Made by a program: the position numbers and the translations under genes
The notes under the pieces: generated by a model
What the model saw: the letters and a program-made list of their open reading frames with translations, nothing else
Told to the model about the DNA's origin: nothing
Database searches by the model: none
Shown here: piece by piece, positions 1 to 13,998 of the stretch
Position numbering within the stretch: the stretch's first letter is position 1
Layout: the number at the start of each line of letters is the position of its first letter
Assembly: GCA_047967505.1 (NCBI GenBank)
Contig: CM106540.1
DNA from: Dipteris shenzhenensis
Taxonomy: Eukaryota > Polypodiophyta > Polypodiopsida > Gleicheniales
Reading direction: 5' to 3' (one strand)
Length of the DNA: 64,000 bases

Positions 1-712
1 CATATCATAATTATTTATAGTTAATTCTGTTTAGCTATTCTATGATTGTATGGTTCATTTATTGATGGGATTATTAAATCTAAACACACACACTTACATG
101 TGCACATACGTATGTATGCACACACACCTACCTACTATTTACATGTGTACATATATATGAGCGCACACACCTACCTATGTACTTACATATGTACATCCAC
201 ACACACACACACATACCTTTATATCTATACATGTATGTATATGCACATATGTACGTAGGTCTATACACATACACACACGTATGTACATACACAACTATGT
301 ACATACCTACTTACCTATGTATGCATAGGTAAGTAGGTATGTACATAGCAACATATGTACACATGTACATACATCATAGGTATGTATGTACTCACATACA
401 TAGGTACATATGTACGTATGTACATACATACGTTTGTACAAAGGTATGCACATAGCTACCTACATATGCATGTGCTTACATCATAGGTATGTAGCTATGC
501 ACATACATAGGTACGTATGTATGTATGTACATAGGTATGTATGTACGTAGGTATGTATGTACCTATGTATGTATATATGTAGGTATATATGCACCTATGC
601 ATGTAGATATTTACATACCTACATGTATGTATACACAGACCTACCTATTGTAAGTACTTTCGTACATAGGTATGTACACACACACATGCACACATGCACA
701 CGCACACACACT
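1..712. repeat. ACAT/GTAC-type microsatellite tract
   Basis: About 700 bases of interwoven short-period repeats built on CACA, TACC, TATG and GTAC units, with several local palindromes where GTACATAC runs meet their complement. Open frames here are low-complexity His/Thr/Tyr strings and are not genes. No transposon motif is visible. Confidence 0.85.
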
Positions 713-1450
713 TTTCCTTTACATTTACTTTAATTTCCCCCCCCCCCCCCCCCCCTTCCCTTTTTAATCATTAATGTTCCCCTTAACATTTTCCCTTAAC
801 TTCTATCCTTTATTTCCTTTTCTACTCCCCTCATCCCCCTTTTTAAAATTTATTAATTAAAAATTTCCTCTTTTTTCTCCAGATTTTCTTGTATCCATTC
901 TCCCTAATTTTCCTTTTATTGATTCTTTTTTAATTTACACTTACTCTCCCATTTCTCCCCTTTTTTCTATTAGTTCCACTGTTCTAATATCTAAATCTAA
1001 AGTTAAATTAAACTCCTAAAAATTTTCCTTAATTTATCTCTTTTAAGCCCTTAAACCCTAAACAACCCCCCTTCTCTTCATTCTCCCCCTCCCCCTTTTT
1101 TTTAAATCCCTTATATCCTTTTTATCCCTTTCCCCCTGTTTAACCCACCCGCCTTCTTTTTCCCTTCCTTCCTCCCCCTTTTCCCCCCTTAAATTTGCTT
1201 ATATTTCCCTTTTTCCTATATATATATTTTTCCTAAACCCCCTTCCCCCCCCTTTTTTCACTTAATTTCCACCTATTTCTTCTTCCATTTTTCCCTATTT
1301 TCTACCCCCCTAATTTTCTCCTAATTTCTTTTATAGTATTTAACCCCCCTCTTTTTCTATTAAATTGTATTAAAATTTCCCTCCTTTCTTAACCCCCTTA
1401 AAACCACCCCTAGTTTCATTAAATTCATTTAAATTAAAACCCCTTCTCTC
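713..1450. repeat. C/T-rich polypyrimidine tract with a 19-base poly-C run
   Basis: After the microsatellite, the plus strand is almost pure pyrimidine with scattered TTAA. It includes an uninterrupted run of 19 C at about 737-755. No coding signal is seen. The strand asymmetry could favour triplex or G-quadruplex structure on the minus strand, but that is inference. Confidence 0.75.
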
Positions 1451-2106
1451 TCTCACTTATTTCAATTTATATTAATTTACGAAGGTGCTTTATTCTTACT
1501 TCTTAAAAACTGATAGTGCTAAACATTGCTCTGTATTAAACCAAAACTTTTTACAAAGGTTCATTATCTTTGCTACTTGAGCTTTATAAGTGTGGCTTAA
1601 GCATCAATTTTTATTGTGACTCCAATAACAAGGGAGGGGTGTTGATGACACCTGTCTTTCCAACCTAAGTCAAAACTGGTTCTCACTATTTTGCTTGTTG
1701 GATGGTGGCAGGTAGGCAGACTCCCCTCTTCAATAAAAGTGATGCTCCCAACGACTTATCAAAGCTCTACATTTCCTTTTTTAGAAAATTGTTCATCCTT
1801 TAATGATGCTACTTTTTTTGGGATGTTTATTGCAATGTTTATCTATTAAACATTTCTCTTTCCTTCTCCAAATTTCTCTACTCTTCACCATGGAAAGGGG
1901 TGTTGTAAATGTCTACTACTACTACTACACACACACACACATGGAAGTGCATTCATTCCCTCTCTCTCCTCTTCTATTTTTTTGGATGTGTCTCTCTCCT
2001 CTTCTATTTTTTTGGATGTGCATTCATTCCCTCTCTCTCCTCTTCCATCTCTCTCTCTCTCTCTCTCTCTCACTTTGGGCGTGCCCATTGAATACTATTA
2101 GCTTTT

Positions 2107-2149
<43 letters not shown>

Positions 2150-2610
2150 TTCTCTCTCTCTCTTCTTCTTCTTCTCTTTCTCTTGGCAAGCCACATGAAT
2201 GAAATTCATCTTCTCCAAGCTTATGCTTGGGAGACTTTCCTTGTTATAGAGTGTGGTAATCAGACGGCTCAAATCGCATAGACCTTGACGAAGGGGTAAG
2301 CATAGGGGAAGAGAGAGAGAGAGACCCCTAGCAACCGGTCGATAGACACGTGGAGCGTGCAGGCTTGCACATGTGGACAAGACACAACTCTCACTCTCAC
2401 TCTCACTTCTCTCTCCACACACACACGCCTCTTCAGACTCTGCTCCTTTCTTTGGCGTAGAGCCTGGAACTTTGCTTAATTTGTAGTTGACTGGCTGCCG
2501 GATTAGCGAAGCACCTGAACATTCGCCCAGCTCCCGATGGATCGCCCACCTTGTGCTTCGCTGTCCTGAGGCGCTCCTAATCTAGAATTGGGCCCATCAA
2601 TTGCCGAACA
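1451..2610 (+). promoter_or_regulatory. Upstream region and probable 5' UTR of the PHS1-like gene, with CT microsatellites
   Basis: This non-coding stretch precedes the first recognised ATG. It holds (TAC)n and (AC)n near 1911-1940, a duplicated segment of about 29 bases (about 1961-2020) and several (TC)n runs at 2049-2072, 2113-2143 and 2151-2180. CT/GA repeats are common near plant transcription starts, so part of this may be promoter or 5' UTR. An in-frame TAA at 2578-2580 precedes the ATG. I saw no convincing TATA box and cannot place the transcription start. Confidence 0.45.
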
Positions 2611-2634
2611 ATGGATTCGCCCTCCGCTGATCAG
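2611..2634 (+). CDS. PHS1: PHS1-like exon 1 (start codon exon)
   Basis: Eight codons (MDSPSADQ) followed by the donor GTCCTT at 2635. It ends in phase 0. The ATG has a strong plant initiation context. Being so short, this exon rests on frame continuity with exon 2 and on the upstream in-frame stop; an initiator elsewhere is possible. Confidence 0.6.
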
Positions 2635-5600
2635 GTCCTTGTCTGCTCGATCTATACATTTCCGTTTGTTCCTTTAAATTACCCTGTCTAAGCACAAAAT
2701 CTCTTGCTATCGTAATCTAAACGTGCAGGAAAGCGAGATGGAGGTGGAACTGAGGTTGGCCTTACAGGAAGCCTCTCTCGAGGCAGGCGTCGATCTTTCT
2801 GCCGCCCTGTATCCCAGTGTAAGGTTCCTTGATAGGCTCTTTCTAAAAACGTTAATTACCTTCGGCCAATGTAAGTAGGGGAATCAAAACTGAGGATGAT
2901 CAGATGTCGTATTCAAATCAATGCATCCGTAGAATGATGCCCGTTTTATCATGTATTCTTTGTCACACAAGATTATATCCCATGCCTTAAAAGCATCCAT
3001 GGCGTGTGTAATGTGTGGCTGGCTGATTGCAAACACTACGGTTGTAGGTCAATCGATGCAGGTGGGAGCCACTGACATGGCGTATGATATGACTATGGCG
3101 TGATCAAGTTTTCATGTGTTTGTGACAGGCATTGTTTTGGTTGGGAGATTCAAGTGCAGTCCCAGCATACAAGCTCAGAAAATGGTTGTTATCAGCCCGA
3201 AGACAGGCTCGAAGATCAAAATCTTCAAGCTTCTCTCTTGGGGTTCGACCACAGGCAGCTCTACTTACTAAGCTGTCGAAGTTTCAGCTGGAAACTCCTG
3301 GTACTGAAAGGTCAGATCTCTCTACTTGAATGCATGGCAGTGTTTGCATGGCTTAAAACTAAGAAAGGGAGCTTTTGGATAATGGACTGTTTTAATCTTT
3401 GCCTTTATCTGGCGATCCCTCACTGTTTTATCGAGTGAATAGTTTTACTTTTGAGATCTATATTGTGGGGGGTCAGGGCAAATAAGGGTTTGGACATAGG
3501 TTTTATGGTCTAATTAGTCAACTGGCAGATTGAATTACTGAATAATCTATGTAAGAGAATGCTATTGAATTCCTTACAGCACAGTGGATGCGGAAAGATC
3601 AGTTCTGCCAACAATTACACTGGATGAAGATTCAGGGGAGTTGAGCTTACAGGAGAGGTTGAGCAGGGCTTTGGAGCTTGACATAAACTCCACTGATTTT
3701 ACATGGGAGACACTCGTATCATTGCACCATAGTGAGCATGCTGCCAGCAATAAGAGCATAGAGGATTATGTGCTGAAGCCAGTAGAGGTTTGCGATCAAA
3801 AGTTTTGATCTTGGGATGTTTAGAAAACCTCTATTTTCAAGCATAAATTTGTTCTCTCATCACGTGTTGCTGGCCAGAATATGCTTATACTTGTTCTTGT
3901 AGCCCTTAAATCTGAGGGTAGTAATTCTTGAATTTCTATATTGGATCTGCTCTCTTGAAAATCAATTGTTATAATTCCAGTTTTGAATATCAGTTTAGCA
4001 CTAATTGTCTTTGGCTCACGTACATTTTGACAAGGGATCACTTGTGAGCAGACTTGTGATCATAGAAGTGTCGAGATTATCAGTGTTATCAATTGCATTT
4101 TGATAACTGAATTTAATTACTCTTTTATGATTAAAGTATTGGCTCTTCTTGCTATATAAGTTCTTATATTGAAGTTCACCTTGAGATGTTTAGACCTCGA
4201 TGACCAAGTAGAGTGTCAAGCAAAGTCATGTTTAGGGGGAAAGAATGCTATTCACAATATTCTTGGTAATATGTAGTTAAACTTCTATTGTTCGTTTTGT
4301 CAAGAGTAGTTAGGGAAGTGGGAAAGTCCATAAAAAGAATTTTTCGATTGAAGATTCGAAATCCTTACAGCTAAGCCTATGAACTTTTTTCGATGAAACC
4401 ATCTTTCCTAGAGATTTAATATCTAGAGGTTTTATATTGGCAGGAAAGTTAGTCATCCCAAGATTGAACATGCTGGTTAAAAAAACCTATGGTTTGGGGC
4501 ACTCATGCAACGCCTAAGAATGTTTCTTGGTATTGTTGTAATCCATACCAAGTGTGAAAGCCAAAAGCGGTTCCCTTTAGCTCTTCCTATTCTGCTTACG
4601 ATCAGAATTGGAATGTTACGTCTTGTTCTAGACTGATGTAACAGGTTCTTTGTGATTCTCCTTACTCTCACACTGGAGAGCTTTTGCCTATAGACTTTAG
4701 AGAAGATTACAATTCTTGGATTTACTTATACGTTCCTGTGTTTGATGGTCATGAGACTTTGCAGGGATCGTTCTTTGAGTAAGGTCCATGTACTCACAAC
4801 GTTTCATTAAGGTCAGACATCATTTGTGGTATGGGACTTAGATACGATACAGACTCAGGAGACAACAACAAACAGAACACAACTAATGGAATATGGACAT
4901 GATTAAAATCCCTTGTTCAAAACAATAGAATTGTGTATAAATGAAACAAAAATTTTCTCACTGTACTTTACTAGTTGTATCGCAAGAGGAGCCTAAGCTT
5001 TGAGGTTCAACAAATACCTAGACCTTGAGTACATTTGAGAAGCGTGTCTTCCTCATCAGTACTCCATCTTCTCGCTTGAAACTTGCTTACAAACTAATTT
5101 ATTGCTGTAGAACATTTCGAAATCTATTTTGAACAAATTTTCAGCAAATACGGGAAAGTAAGGGTACATATTCTCAATATTCATCCAAACCTCTATCTAT
5201 TCCAGAAGTGACTTCCAAGTAAGGTTTCGCTAAACATTGCATCATAAAAGTTTCAAATATGCGTCAAACCATTACCTACCTAGATCTCTACTTAACTAAT
5301 TATATAGCAAGAAGATATAGTTCCATGCACTCGCAAAGTCTCACAAGGGTCAAACATTGTTCATATGGTGGGGCATGCAAATTTTTGGATTTTTGACCAT
5401 GCATGTTGCATTTGATAATTTTGTGCTTTAGAAAACTTCACTTGTGAAGATTTTCAATCGAGAGGCTAACATTGCTTTCAATTGAAACTATTGTTGGATA
5501 AGCCATTTAGATCTCAAGCTTGACCTCAAAAGGTCTTCCACCTTAAGAAAAGAATTTATGATCACTATATTTACTCCTCCTTATCTTGATAACATAAGTT

Positions 5601-8600
5601 TATTCATATATTAAGATCACCATAAGTAATGAGTGCTCTCTCATTGGAGGAATCTGGAATTATCTTGCTTCGACTATTTGGACATTAGTAGGAACCTTAC
5701 AGAGCATAGACGTTAGTTATCCTCAGTAGTAGAGCATAGAAGCTAGCCATCCTTATTTGCCTTCGTTGCACTAGTAAATTGTGCTTCCTTTGTCGGAAAT
5801 CCTTCAGGACATGATGTTATTGTTAGAAAGATCACTGACCCACTTGTCAGCCCCCTTATGAGGAGGACATCAGGGTGATGGATCTGTTCGCAGGGAAGGG
5901 TAAGCTGAGCTGCATCAAAAAAGTTGACAGCAGATTAAGGTTGCAGTTTGCAACCCTGACAGAGGAGAGCTGGCCACGGCAGGGTCGCCTTGTAGGGTAT
6001 CAGGTTGGTAGGCCTGGCAGTCACCCGACCTGCAGATTGGGTCAAATACCAGACCAGGTCTGTGTTGCACCTGTATGCTGCGGTTTCTTCAACAACATCG
6101 GGTCAAAAGCGATGGGGTTCTCCAAGAATTCCAAGGAGGCAGGGCTATCTCCAGGATCAGCAGTGCTCTCGGAATCTCATGCAGCGTGTTGGCAGAAACT
6201 GGCCCAGGCCGAGTTGGCTGGGATAGACCCAGTCGGTGAACTGGTCAGCCAGTTAACTCTAAGGCAGGTAAGTGAGGCTCCTTCTCATTATTTGCATCCC
6301 ACTGGAGCCCTTCCTTGAAGGTACGCAGGAGCAGATATCTTGGAAGGTCGGGAGCCACTTTTGCTAAGGATGATTTTGGAAAAAGCCAGCTCCTTATCAT
6401 ATACCGAATACCTGGTCTCGGTTGGAATCAGCTTGCGTCCCTCAAATAAAACAAGATGACCATTCTGCTCCAAGACTACTCCTATGGCATAGTCACTCGC
6501 GTCAGTCCGAACATCAAAAAGCTGATCCCACCGAGCCAATGCAAGGCATGGAGTAACATGAATGTGCCGTCTCTTGCTTTTTACCCCTCGTAGCAAATTG
6601 GTGATCGGAACCGCAATCTTTGCCAAGTCCTTGATGTGATTCCTGTACGCTTGACAAATACCCATGAACATGTGGACCTCTTGGGCTGTAGTAGGCACCT
6701 CCCACTCCACAATATCCCTCACTTTGATTGGGCACATCTAAATAGTGTATCTCCTCCGAAAAGAAGCTGCTTTTTTGGCATTGATGTACAGATGATTATC
6801 CTTCAAGAGATGAAGAACCTACTGGACATACAAAACATGCTACGCGGGATCTTTGGAAAAAACGAGAAAACCTTCGGGGGGGTCCAGCACGACACGTTGT
6901 GCTAAGCCCTAGTGCTGTGTGTGTGAGAGAGACAGAGTGACAAAGAATTTGATTTCTTAGCAATAAATTGCTCAGCCAGCAAGAGAAAGAATACGGTGAC
7001 GCTGATTTTCACGAAGGTCTTTTTGGTGTGAGGTTTCATTGGTATCAGAGCCAAAAAATCATAGCCTTCCTAGGCTGTGATGATCCAGGAGACAAGGAGG
7101 GAAAGAAAGCAGAGACCCACCGTGACCACGTAAAGCATCGTGGTGAGCGTGATGTGCTTGCGCAATTGTATCCGAACAAAGAAGATAGTCGCAAATTGTC
7201 AAGGCCTATTACCACAGCAATGTATAGCCTGTTGGCAAATGCAAAGCGTTTTGATCAAATGTTTGCAGACGGAAAGCTCAGGCGGTGAGTGGTTGGGTGT
7301 ATGTGACAGTCCGTGAAGGTAACAAAGCGTGGTCACGAGGCGTTTGCAGGCAACGCGAGCGTCCTTTCCGAGAACTGGCTCTGGCGTTGGGAGATCACGG
7401 AGAGCTAAAGAGCCATCATACATTCCAGGCTTGGTGTGGTATCAAAGACAGACGGAACTGGAGCATCAGGTGCTAGGCAGGCCAGAAACCAGGCGGGACC
7501 AGAAAAACGCACGGCGACGAGCTGTTGATGGCGATTTTCTGAAGCGTGACGCTGCAGGGAGATTTCCTGTTGCTTCTTGACCTTAGGGTGACGTGGCAGT
7601 ACACGTGCATGGTGCTGATATGCGGATGTGACGTGGCTGCCAATTGGACGCCGACCTGGTGGAGTGACACGTGGCAGCTTTGCAAGTGCTGACGTGGTAT
7701 ATGCAGGCGTTGACACATGGCAAACAGATGGAGGTGACGTGGCAGTTAGCCTTGGTTCAGATAACTCTGGTTAGTCGATTCTAGTCAAGGGTGTGGTTGC
7801 ACTTAGCTAGTCTGGTCAGCCTAACTAGATCATAGTTAACTATGCCCAAGCAGTTCAGAGACCATGTCCTTGTTGCCTGGGACAGTTTGCATGTGGATGC
7901 AAGAGATACAGTAGAGGCCTACAATCAGAAATTTTGGGATGCATACTTGCAGATACTCCCTTCAATAAGGTCTCAAAGAAGACCCAGGTAAGACAGTACA
8001 GGTCTGGTTTCACTCGGAAGATACAAGCTGTGGTTAATACCTAGCAACAAAGGGCATACAAGATATTCGTAATACACTTTGTGGACCCCTTCCTTTTTTG
8101 CTATGTGATTTTAAATTTTGTAATCTCTAGGATATATGAAGCAAAACGCTACCTAGGATCGAATGGAACCCAAATTTAAAAACAAAAACAAAATTGTCTT
8201 TAAAGCTTCACACTTTGGATTTTGATTCTCGATTTGAGGATTCTTAACATGCTCAAATCCCAAATCTCAAAAAAGATAATAGCTACAACATAGAATAGAG
8301 AGGAGTTTCTTTGATACTATTCTTATATTGTCGGCCTTTCCAACAAGTAAGATTATTAAATTAGCAAATTGAGAAATAAAAGCACTCTTGATTGTACAAA
8401 GTTGAGATGATACCATAAAATTGGCAAGTAATCACTCCATATTTAGCCATACCGTATATGTTTTAAGTTAACGTGAGGAATTCTTATTATATTTAGGATA
8501 GCATACTTAGGTTGTTGCTATATATCAAAGATATAACTTCTAAACTTAAAGAACCTTGAGTAATGCTAAGATGTAAGAAAAGCCAGAAACTTCTGCTTGC

Positions 8601-11600
8601 TGTACAACTATTCACAATCTTCACAAGAATAAATTCCTCTTGCAAAAAAAAAGAGGATCTTTGTATATAAATTATTTAAAGTTTGGAAGGTGTTAGAAAA
8701 TAAAAAATCTAAGAACCTTTTAAAGGACTATCAGACTTGTCTCAGAAGAGAGAATCACTGCAAAACTCAAATTCATGAGTAAAAAGATAAGAATACAACA
8801 AAAGGTGGTCATGGCAATAAAAAATCCCCTGGAGCTATAAGAAAATATATAGAAGAAAGTTCAGCCAATGCTTTGTTGAAAAAGAATCCCCTCGAGCTAT
8901 AAGCAAAATATCTACAAACCAAATTTAGACATCTTCAGTATCTACAACTTTTGTGTTTTACTTTTTTAGAGTCAAGGTCTTGAATGTTAAAAAACAAACA
9001 AGCCCCATTTTCTGACTCTTGAGATCTTTTTCATAAGTTTTCTTACTTGAAACTTCAAATCTTCTAAATCTACGTAAGTGCAGAGTAGTAAAATCAAAAG
9101 TTTTAAGCAAGATTGGGGTACACTTCTCTTCTACACTCCCAGAATACTTTAAAAACTTTATGACTTGGTACAACTCCCATCAAGTCATTCACAAGCAAAT
9201 TCTACTGGAACATCTCGATAGGTTTCTCCAAAGCTCATAGACTGTCGGTAAATTGCCTTTGAAGAAACAACTGAATCATTTTGACACACCTGTTTGAGAA
9301 GCTTTGCATCCCGCTGCAATGAATCTTTGTTTCTTAAAGGGTCAATCGACTCACACAAATGATATCTGTATCACACTAAATTTTGCGCACGAGATTGAAA
9401 TTGGACTATGTGTTGTGTTTTTAGACAATGAGTTTGGGCATGTTCCTGGATTCATCTACTTATATATTTATATAATACTTGTAGAGTCCCTCTTCCTCAG
9501 CAGCTTGAGCAATCAATTCATCCATTGATTTGGAAGTGATAACCACTCCATCCTCGTTGAAGATGACTCTCATCCTATTCGTAGCCAACTGGCGGACAGA
9601 AAGTAGATTTTTACAAAGATCAGATACGTACAAGACATTTGTTAATACCTTATCTTCACTGAATGGAATGCTCCCAATGCCTTTGATTGGGCAGCTTCGA
9701 CTATTTCCCACAGTAATGGATGATCCAACACTAACACCAACCAGGTTCTTGAACCACTAATTTGTCTTTGAACATGTGCTTTGAGGCTCTGTTGTTGTCA
9801 TACCAATCATCTCCTCCATCAGCCACTACAAACGATGAGCACTTTTCAGTGATTTTGACTAGGAAGAGTTCCTCTGTGATGGCGTTGGTGGCTTTTGATT
9901 TGGTCTCTCCCTTCAACTTGTTAAATTCTTTCATTTTTTGATCCACCTTCTTTCGGCAGTCTCTAGCAAAGTGTCCTTTCTTCTCATAGTAGAAGCATTT
10001 CTTCATTTTCTTTGAAATCTCCCAACTTGTCTTCTTTTTTTTTGGGCAATAAAAGAGAACCAACTTGTCTTCTTTGGAGTCTCCATCAGATTGAGGCTTA
10101 CACTTGGTGGGCTTACTCTTGGTGTTGCCCTTCATGAGAAATGCCCTGTCATTGGATCTATTGAACTTCCTCTCCTAAGCTTCTACTTGCAAGAGTAGGG
10201 GCACTAGCTCTTCAAATGTAAGTGGTGCCGAATGTTGACTGGAAAACATGGTTGTTACAAAACATTTGTAGCTCCTGTGGAGCATGTCAAGAAAAATCCA
10301 CGCTACTCAAGCCAAACCATTTGTTGACCAACTTCTACGACCTGATCCCTTTCTTTGATATTAGTGATGTACTGAGTCCCCCTCATCCATATGCATGTTG
10401 TAGAGCTCTGTATCAAGGTCAAGAATTCTAGGGGCATTGTTGATCTCATACATGTCCATTAGGATGGTCCATGTTGTATCCACAAGCTGAATATGCAAGA
10501 GACTGAGTCTACAGTCGTGCTAATGATGATGGCTAGGGCCTCTGCATCACGCAGTGCCCAATCTCTTGCTGCATCAAGATCTGCTGCTGTCACCACTACC
10601 CCGGCATTATTCTTGATGTCCACTCTTGTCATAATCTCCAAAATCATCCTTAGCAAAGGTGGCTCCAGACCTTCATCTTCCAAAGAGGATAATTTGTACC
10701 AGCGAGCTTTCCCAAGTCCCCAAATCTTGAGATGGGAAGTCAACTAGCAATGATGAGGATGTAAAAGGTTTAGGAGGGGACATGAGGCTTTACAAAATTT
10801 GAAAACTGACGTGTGCACCTAACAACGGGGTCTCCTCTTTCTCGAGAGAGTGAAACAGAGAGACAGCAGCAAAAGTACATCCGAATATACTCAGTTTATA
10901 GTCATCACAAGAGTGGATGAACTGCTTCAAGATGAAGCCACAAATATCCAGCAAAGTGCTAGGCGAAATACAGTCTGGAAAGACTGATTAGAACTGAGGT
11001 ATATATGTGAAGTAAGGCTCAAGATATCTGCTTCTGCGTGTCTTCAAGGAAGGGCTCCAGTGGGATGCTAATAATGAAGGAGCCTCACTTACCTGCCTTA
11101 GAACTGGCTGACAAGTTCACCGACTGGGTCTATCCCAGCCAACTCGGCCTGGACCAGTTTCTGCCAACACACTGCATGAGATTCCAAGAGCACTGCTGGT
11201 TCCTGGAGAAGATTGAGATAGCCCCAACTTCTTGGAATTCTTGGAGAATCCCATCGTTTTTGACCCGATGTTGTTGAAGAAACCACAGCATACAGGTGCA
11301 ACATCTACCAGGCCAACCTGGTCTGGTATTTGACCCAATCTGCAGGTCGGGTGGCTGCCAGGCCTACCAACCTGATACAGTCCAAAATGTTCTATTTGGC
11401 AGCCTTAGGCACCTACAAGGCGACCCTGATGTGACCAGCTATGTGAATCCATTTACAAAGAGCTCTCAGGCTCATTCATTTGGCAATAACCACTTGTCAT
11501 AATTCTAGCTATTACCTAACTAGATTCTAGTTACATGCCTCAAAGGGCAAACCTCCAGGGTTTCGTAGCCCTCGGTCACATGGAAACCTCCTGGCTGCCC

Positions 11601-13954
11601 ATTGGGTTCCATAGTGCTTGGGGTTATCAACCCCTCTTAGAACTTGCAACCATTAATTAAATGCACATCGCCATGGCACCTATTAATCGTTAGCACTTTT
11701 GCATGCAAATAAATTCTAGACTTATCCTAGTCTCTGTGGGCGTTCCCACCAAGCAAACATGTGCACATAAATAGCTAACTCTGCGGTTGACCGAAGCCAA
11801 CCCTTCTAGCCATAATTAAGGACTTTGACCAGGGGTCAAGGCACCTTAATTAATGCTAGAACTCGCTGACCGGAGTTGGTAATGATCTTGGTTGACAGAA
11901 GGAAACCTGCTTTGGCCAAAGCCAAGTCTTGTTGACCAAAGTCAATTCTTTCTAGCTGTAGTCAGAGGTTCTTTGGTTAACTGCAGTTAACCCTCATCAT
12001 AAGCCAAGTCTTCCTAACCGTGGTTAAGTATACTTAACCATGGTTAAATATATTTGATCGAATTCAATACTTAGACCAATAAAAGACAACTTTTTGAACA
12101 TAATTAAATAAATGAGAGACTCTTTAATTATTCAATTGAAACTTTGACTTTGGAGTATTTACAACTTGGTGACACCTTCCCTCGCCCGCCCTGCTCCCCT
12201 CCCTTACTCATCCTGCTTCCATCCTGGTCGCAGTTCCCTCCTCCATGGCGCACCTCGTGGCTTCCTCCATGCCTCAGGGTCGCTCTTCCAGCCTCATGTG
12301 CCATCTCTAACAGGTCGCGGGGCTCTTCCAGCCCCCTGCGCCCCCTTGCGCCACATCTAGTAGGGTCGAGGCTCTTCCAGCCCCCGGCTTGGCACTGAGC
12401 AGGTCACGGGGCTCGTCTAGGGCCTTGCGCCTCAGTTGTACGTTGCGGGGCCACTCCAGGCCCCCCTCAGCCTTGCACCGAGATTCCTAGCCCTCACGGG
12501 GCTGCTGCTTGCACGGGACCTGTACGGGCTGTCTCCAGTAACCCCCGCCTGCAACAGGGCTACACCAAGTACGCAGCAAATTAGTAATCAAAAGCCCTGC
12601 AATCAACATCAAACAACTGTACAACTTGAACTAAAGAGCATGAGACAGACCAAGGCAGATTTCAACTTTTTGAATTCGAGAAAAGGCGGCAAAACAGTTC
12701 AACTCAAAATATAAGGGACCTTGGAATGCAAAAACAGAACCTTCTTGGGCCTCATTGGGCTGGCTTTCTGGTGGTTTGGATTGCCCCTCGCCACCCATGA
12801 AGCCTCATCCCTCAGCCTCTGTCTGCGTGTCCCTTTCTGATCCCCTTTCTCTATTAAGGAGTGACAGTGAACTTTTCTTAGGCACACACATTGGATCACT
12901 GTCTTACACACTGTAAGCAGTGAGGCCTCACTGCCTCCCACCCAATCGACTCAAGAGCAAGCATTGTGGGAGCTCAATTCTTATCAGTATTCTCTTGGAA
13001 ACTAGCATGTATAATTCGACTAGGTCATTTACATCTGGGCCATTTTTAAGGATCGCCAATCAAGATGGACCACGTCATAGTTCACATCACAAAGGTCATT
13101 TTTGTATACAGACAGTTATGAATTCGAACCCTGCATTTACCAAGGAGAGGGTTGGTTTGGAGTGTGTTATCTCCCTCTCGGATAGAGAGGGAGAGGGGAG
13201 AGGAAGAAGAGGGAAGAGAGGCTGAAGAGAGGGGGAGGGGATGGGAGGAGGGAAGAGAGAGGAAGAGGGGAAAAGAGAGGGAGAGGGGAGGGAAGAGGGA
13301 GGGGAAAGCGAAGCGAGGGAGAGGGGAGGGGAATGTGAGAGTTAATATATAAGCCATGAAACCCTACAAATTTTAAAATTTCCTCTCTATTTCCTCTCCC
13401 TCTCCCTCCTTAGCATTCAAACGTCCACTCTCTCTCCTCGCCGTTCTCTCCCTCCCCTCCCCTAGAATTCAAACTTCCCTCTCCCCTCCCCTCTTCCTCT
13501 CCCCCTGCCCGAGATCCTTGCAACCCTTCCGGACCCCTCTCCAGAGAGTATTTTAACTACCACGGTTGGACGAGAAAGCACATTTTCTCCTATCTCTTTA
13601 TCTTTATTCCCTAGTTTACTTTAGAGTTATATGCATGTAATGTGCACTTCAATTTTCCATTTTGTATCTCAGTGTTTTTCTAGTTGGTACTGCGTAAATT
13701 CATCTACCCTAGTTTAGGCTGCTTCTTCAGTTTTGAATTTTATCTAGGAGAGAACTCTCAAGCAAGATTTTGTATATAGGTCTTTTTCCAGTCCCATAGG
13801 CGTAAATTCATCTACCCCAGTTTAGGGTGCTTCTTCAGTTTTGAATTTTTATTCTAGAAGAGAACTCTCTAGCAAGATTTTGTATATAGGTCTTTTTCCA
13901 GTCCCATAGATCTAGACAGGTCTGCTGTGGACTTTAATACATGCATTTCATTTA

Positions 13955-13998
<44 letters not shown>

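Noticed and set aside
1803-2422. Overlapping open frames on both strands upstream of the host gene
   Set aside because: They consist of Ser/Leu or Arg/Glu strings from CT/GA microsatellites.
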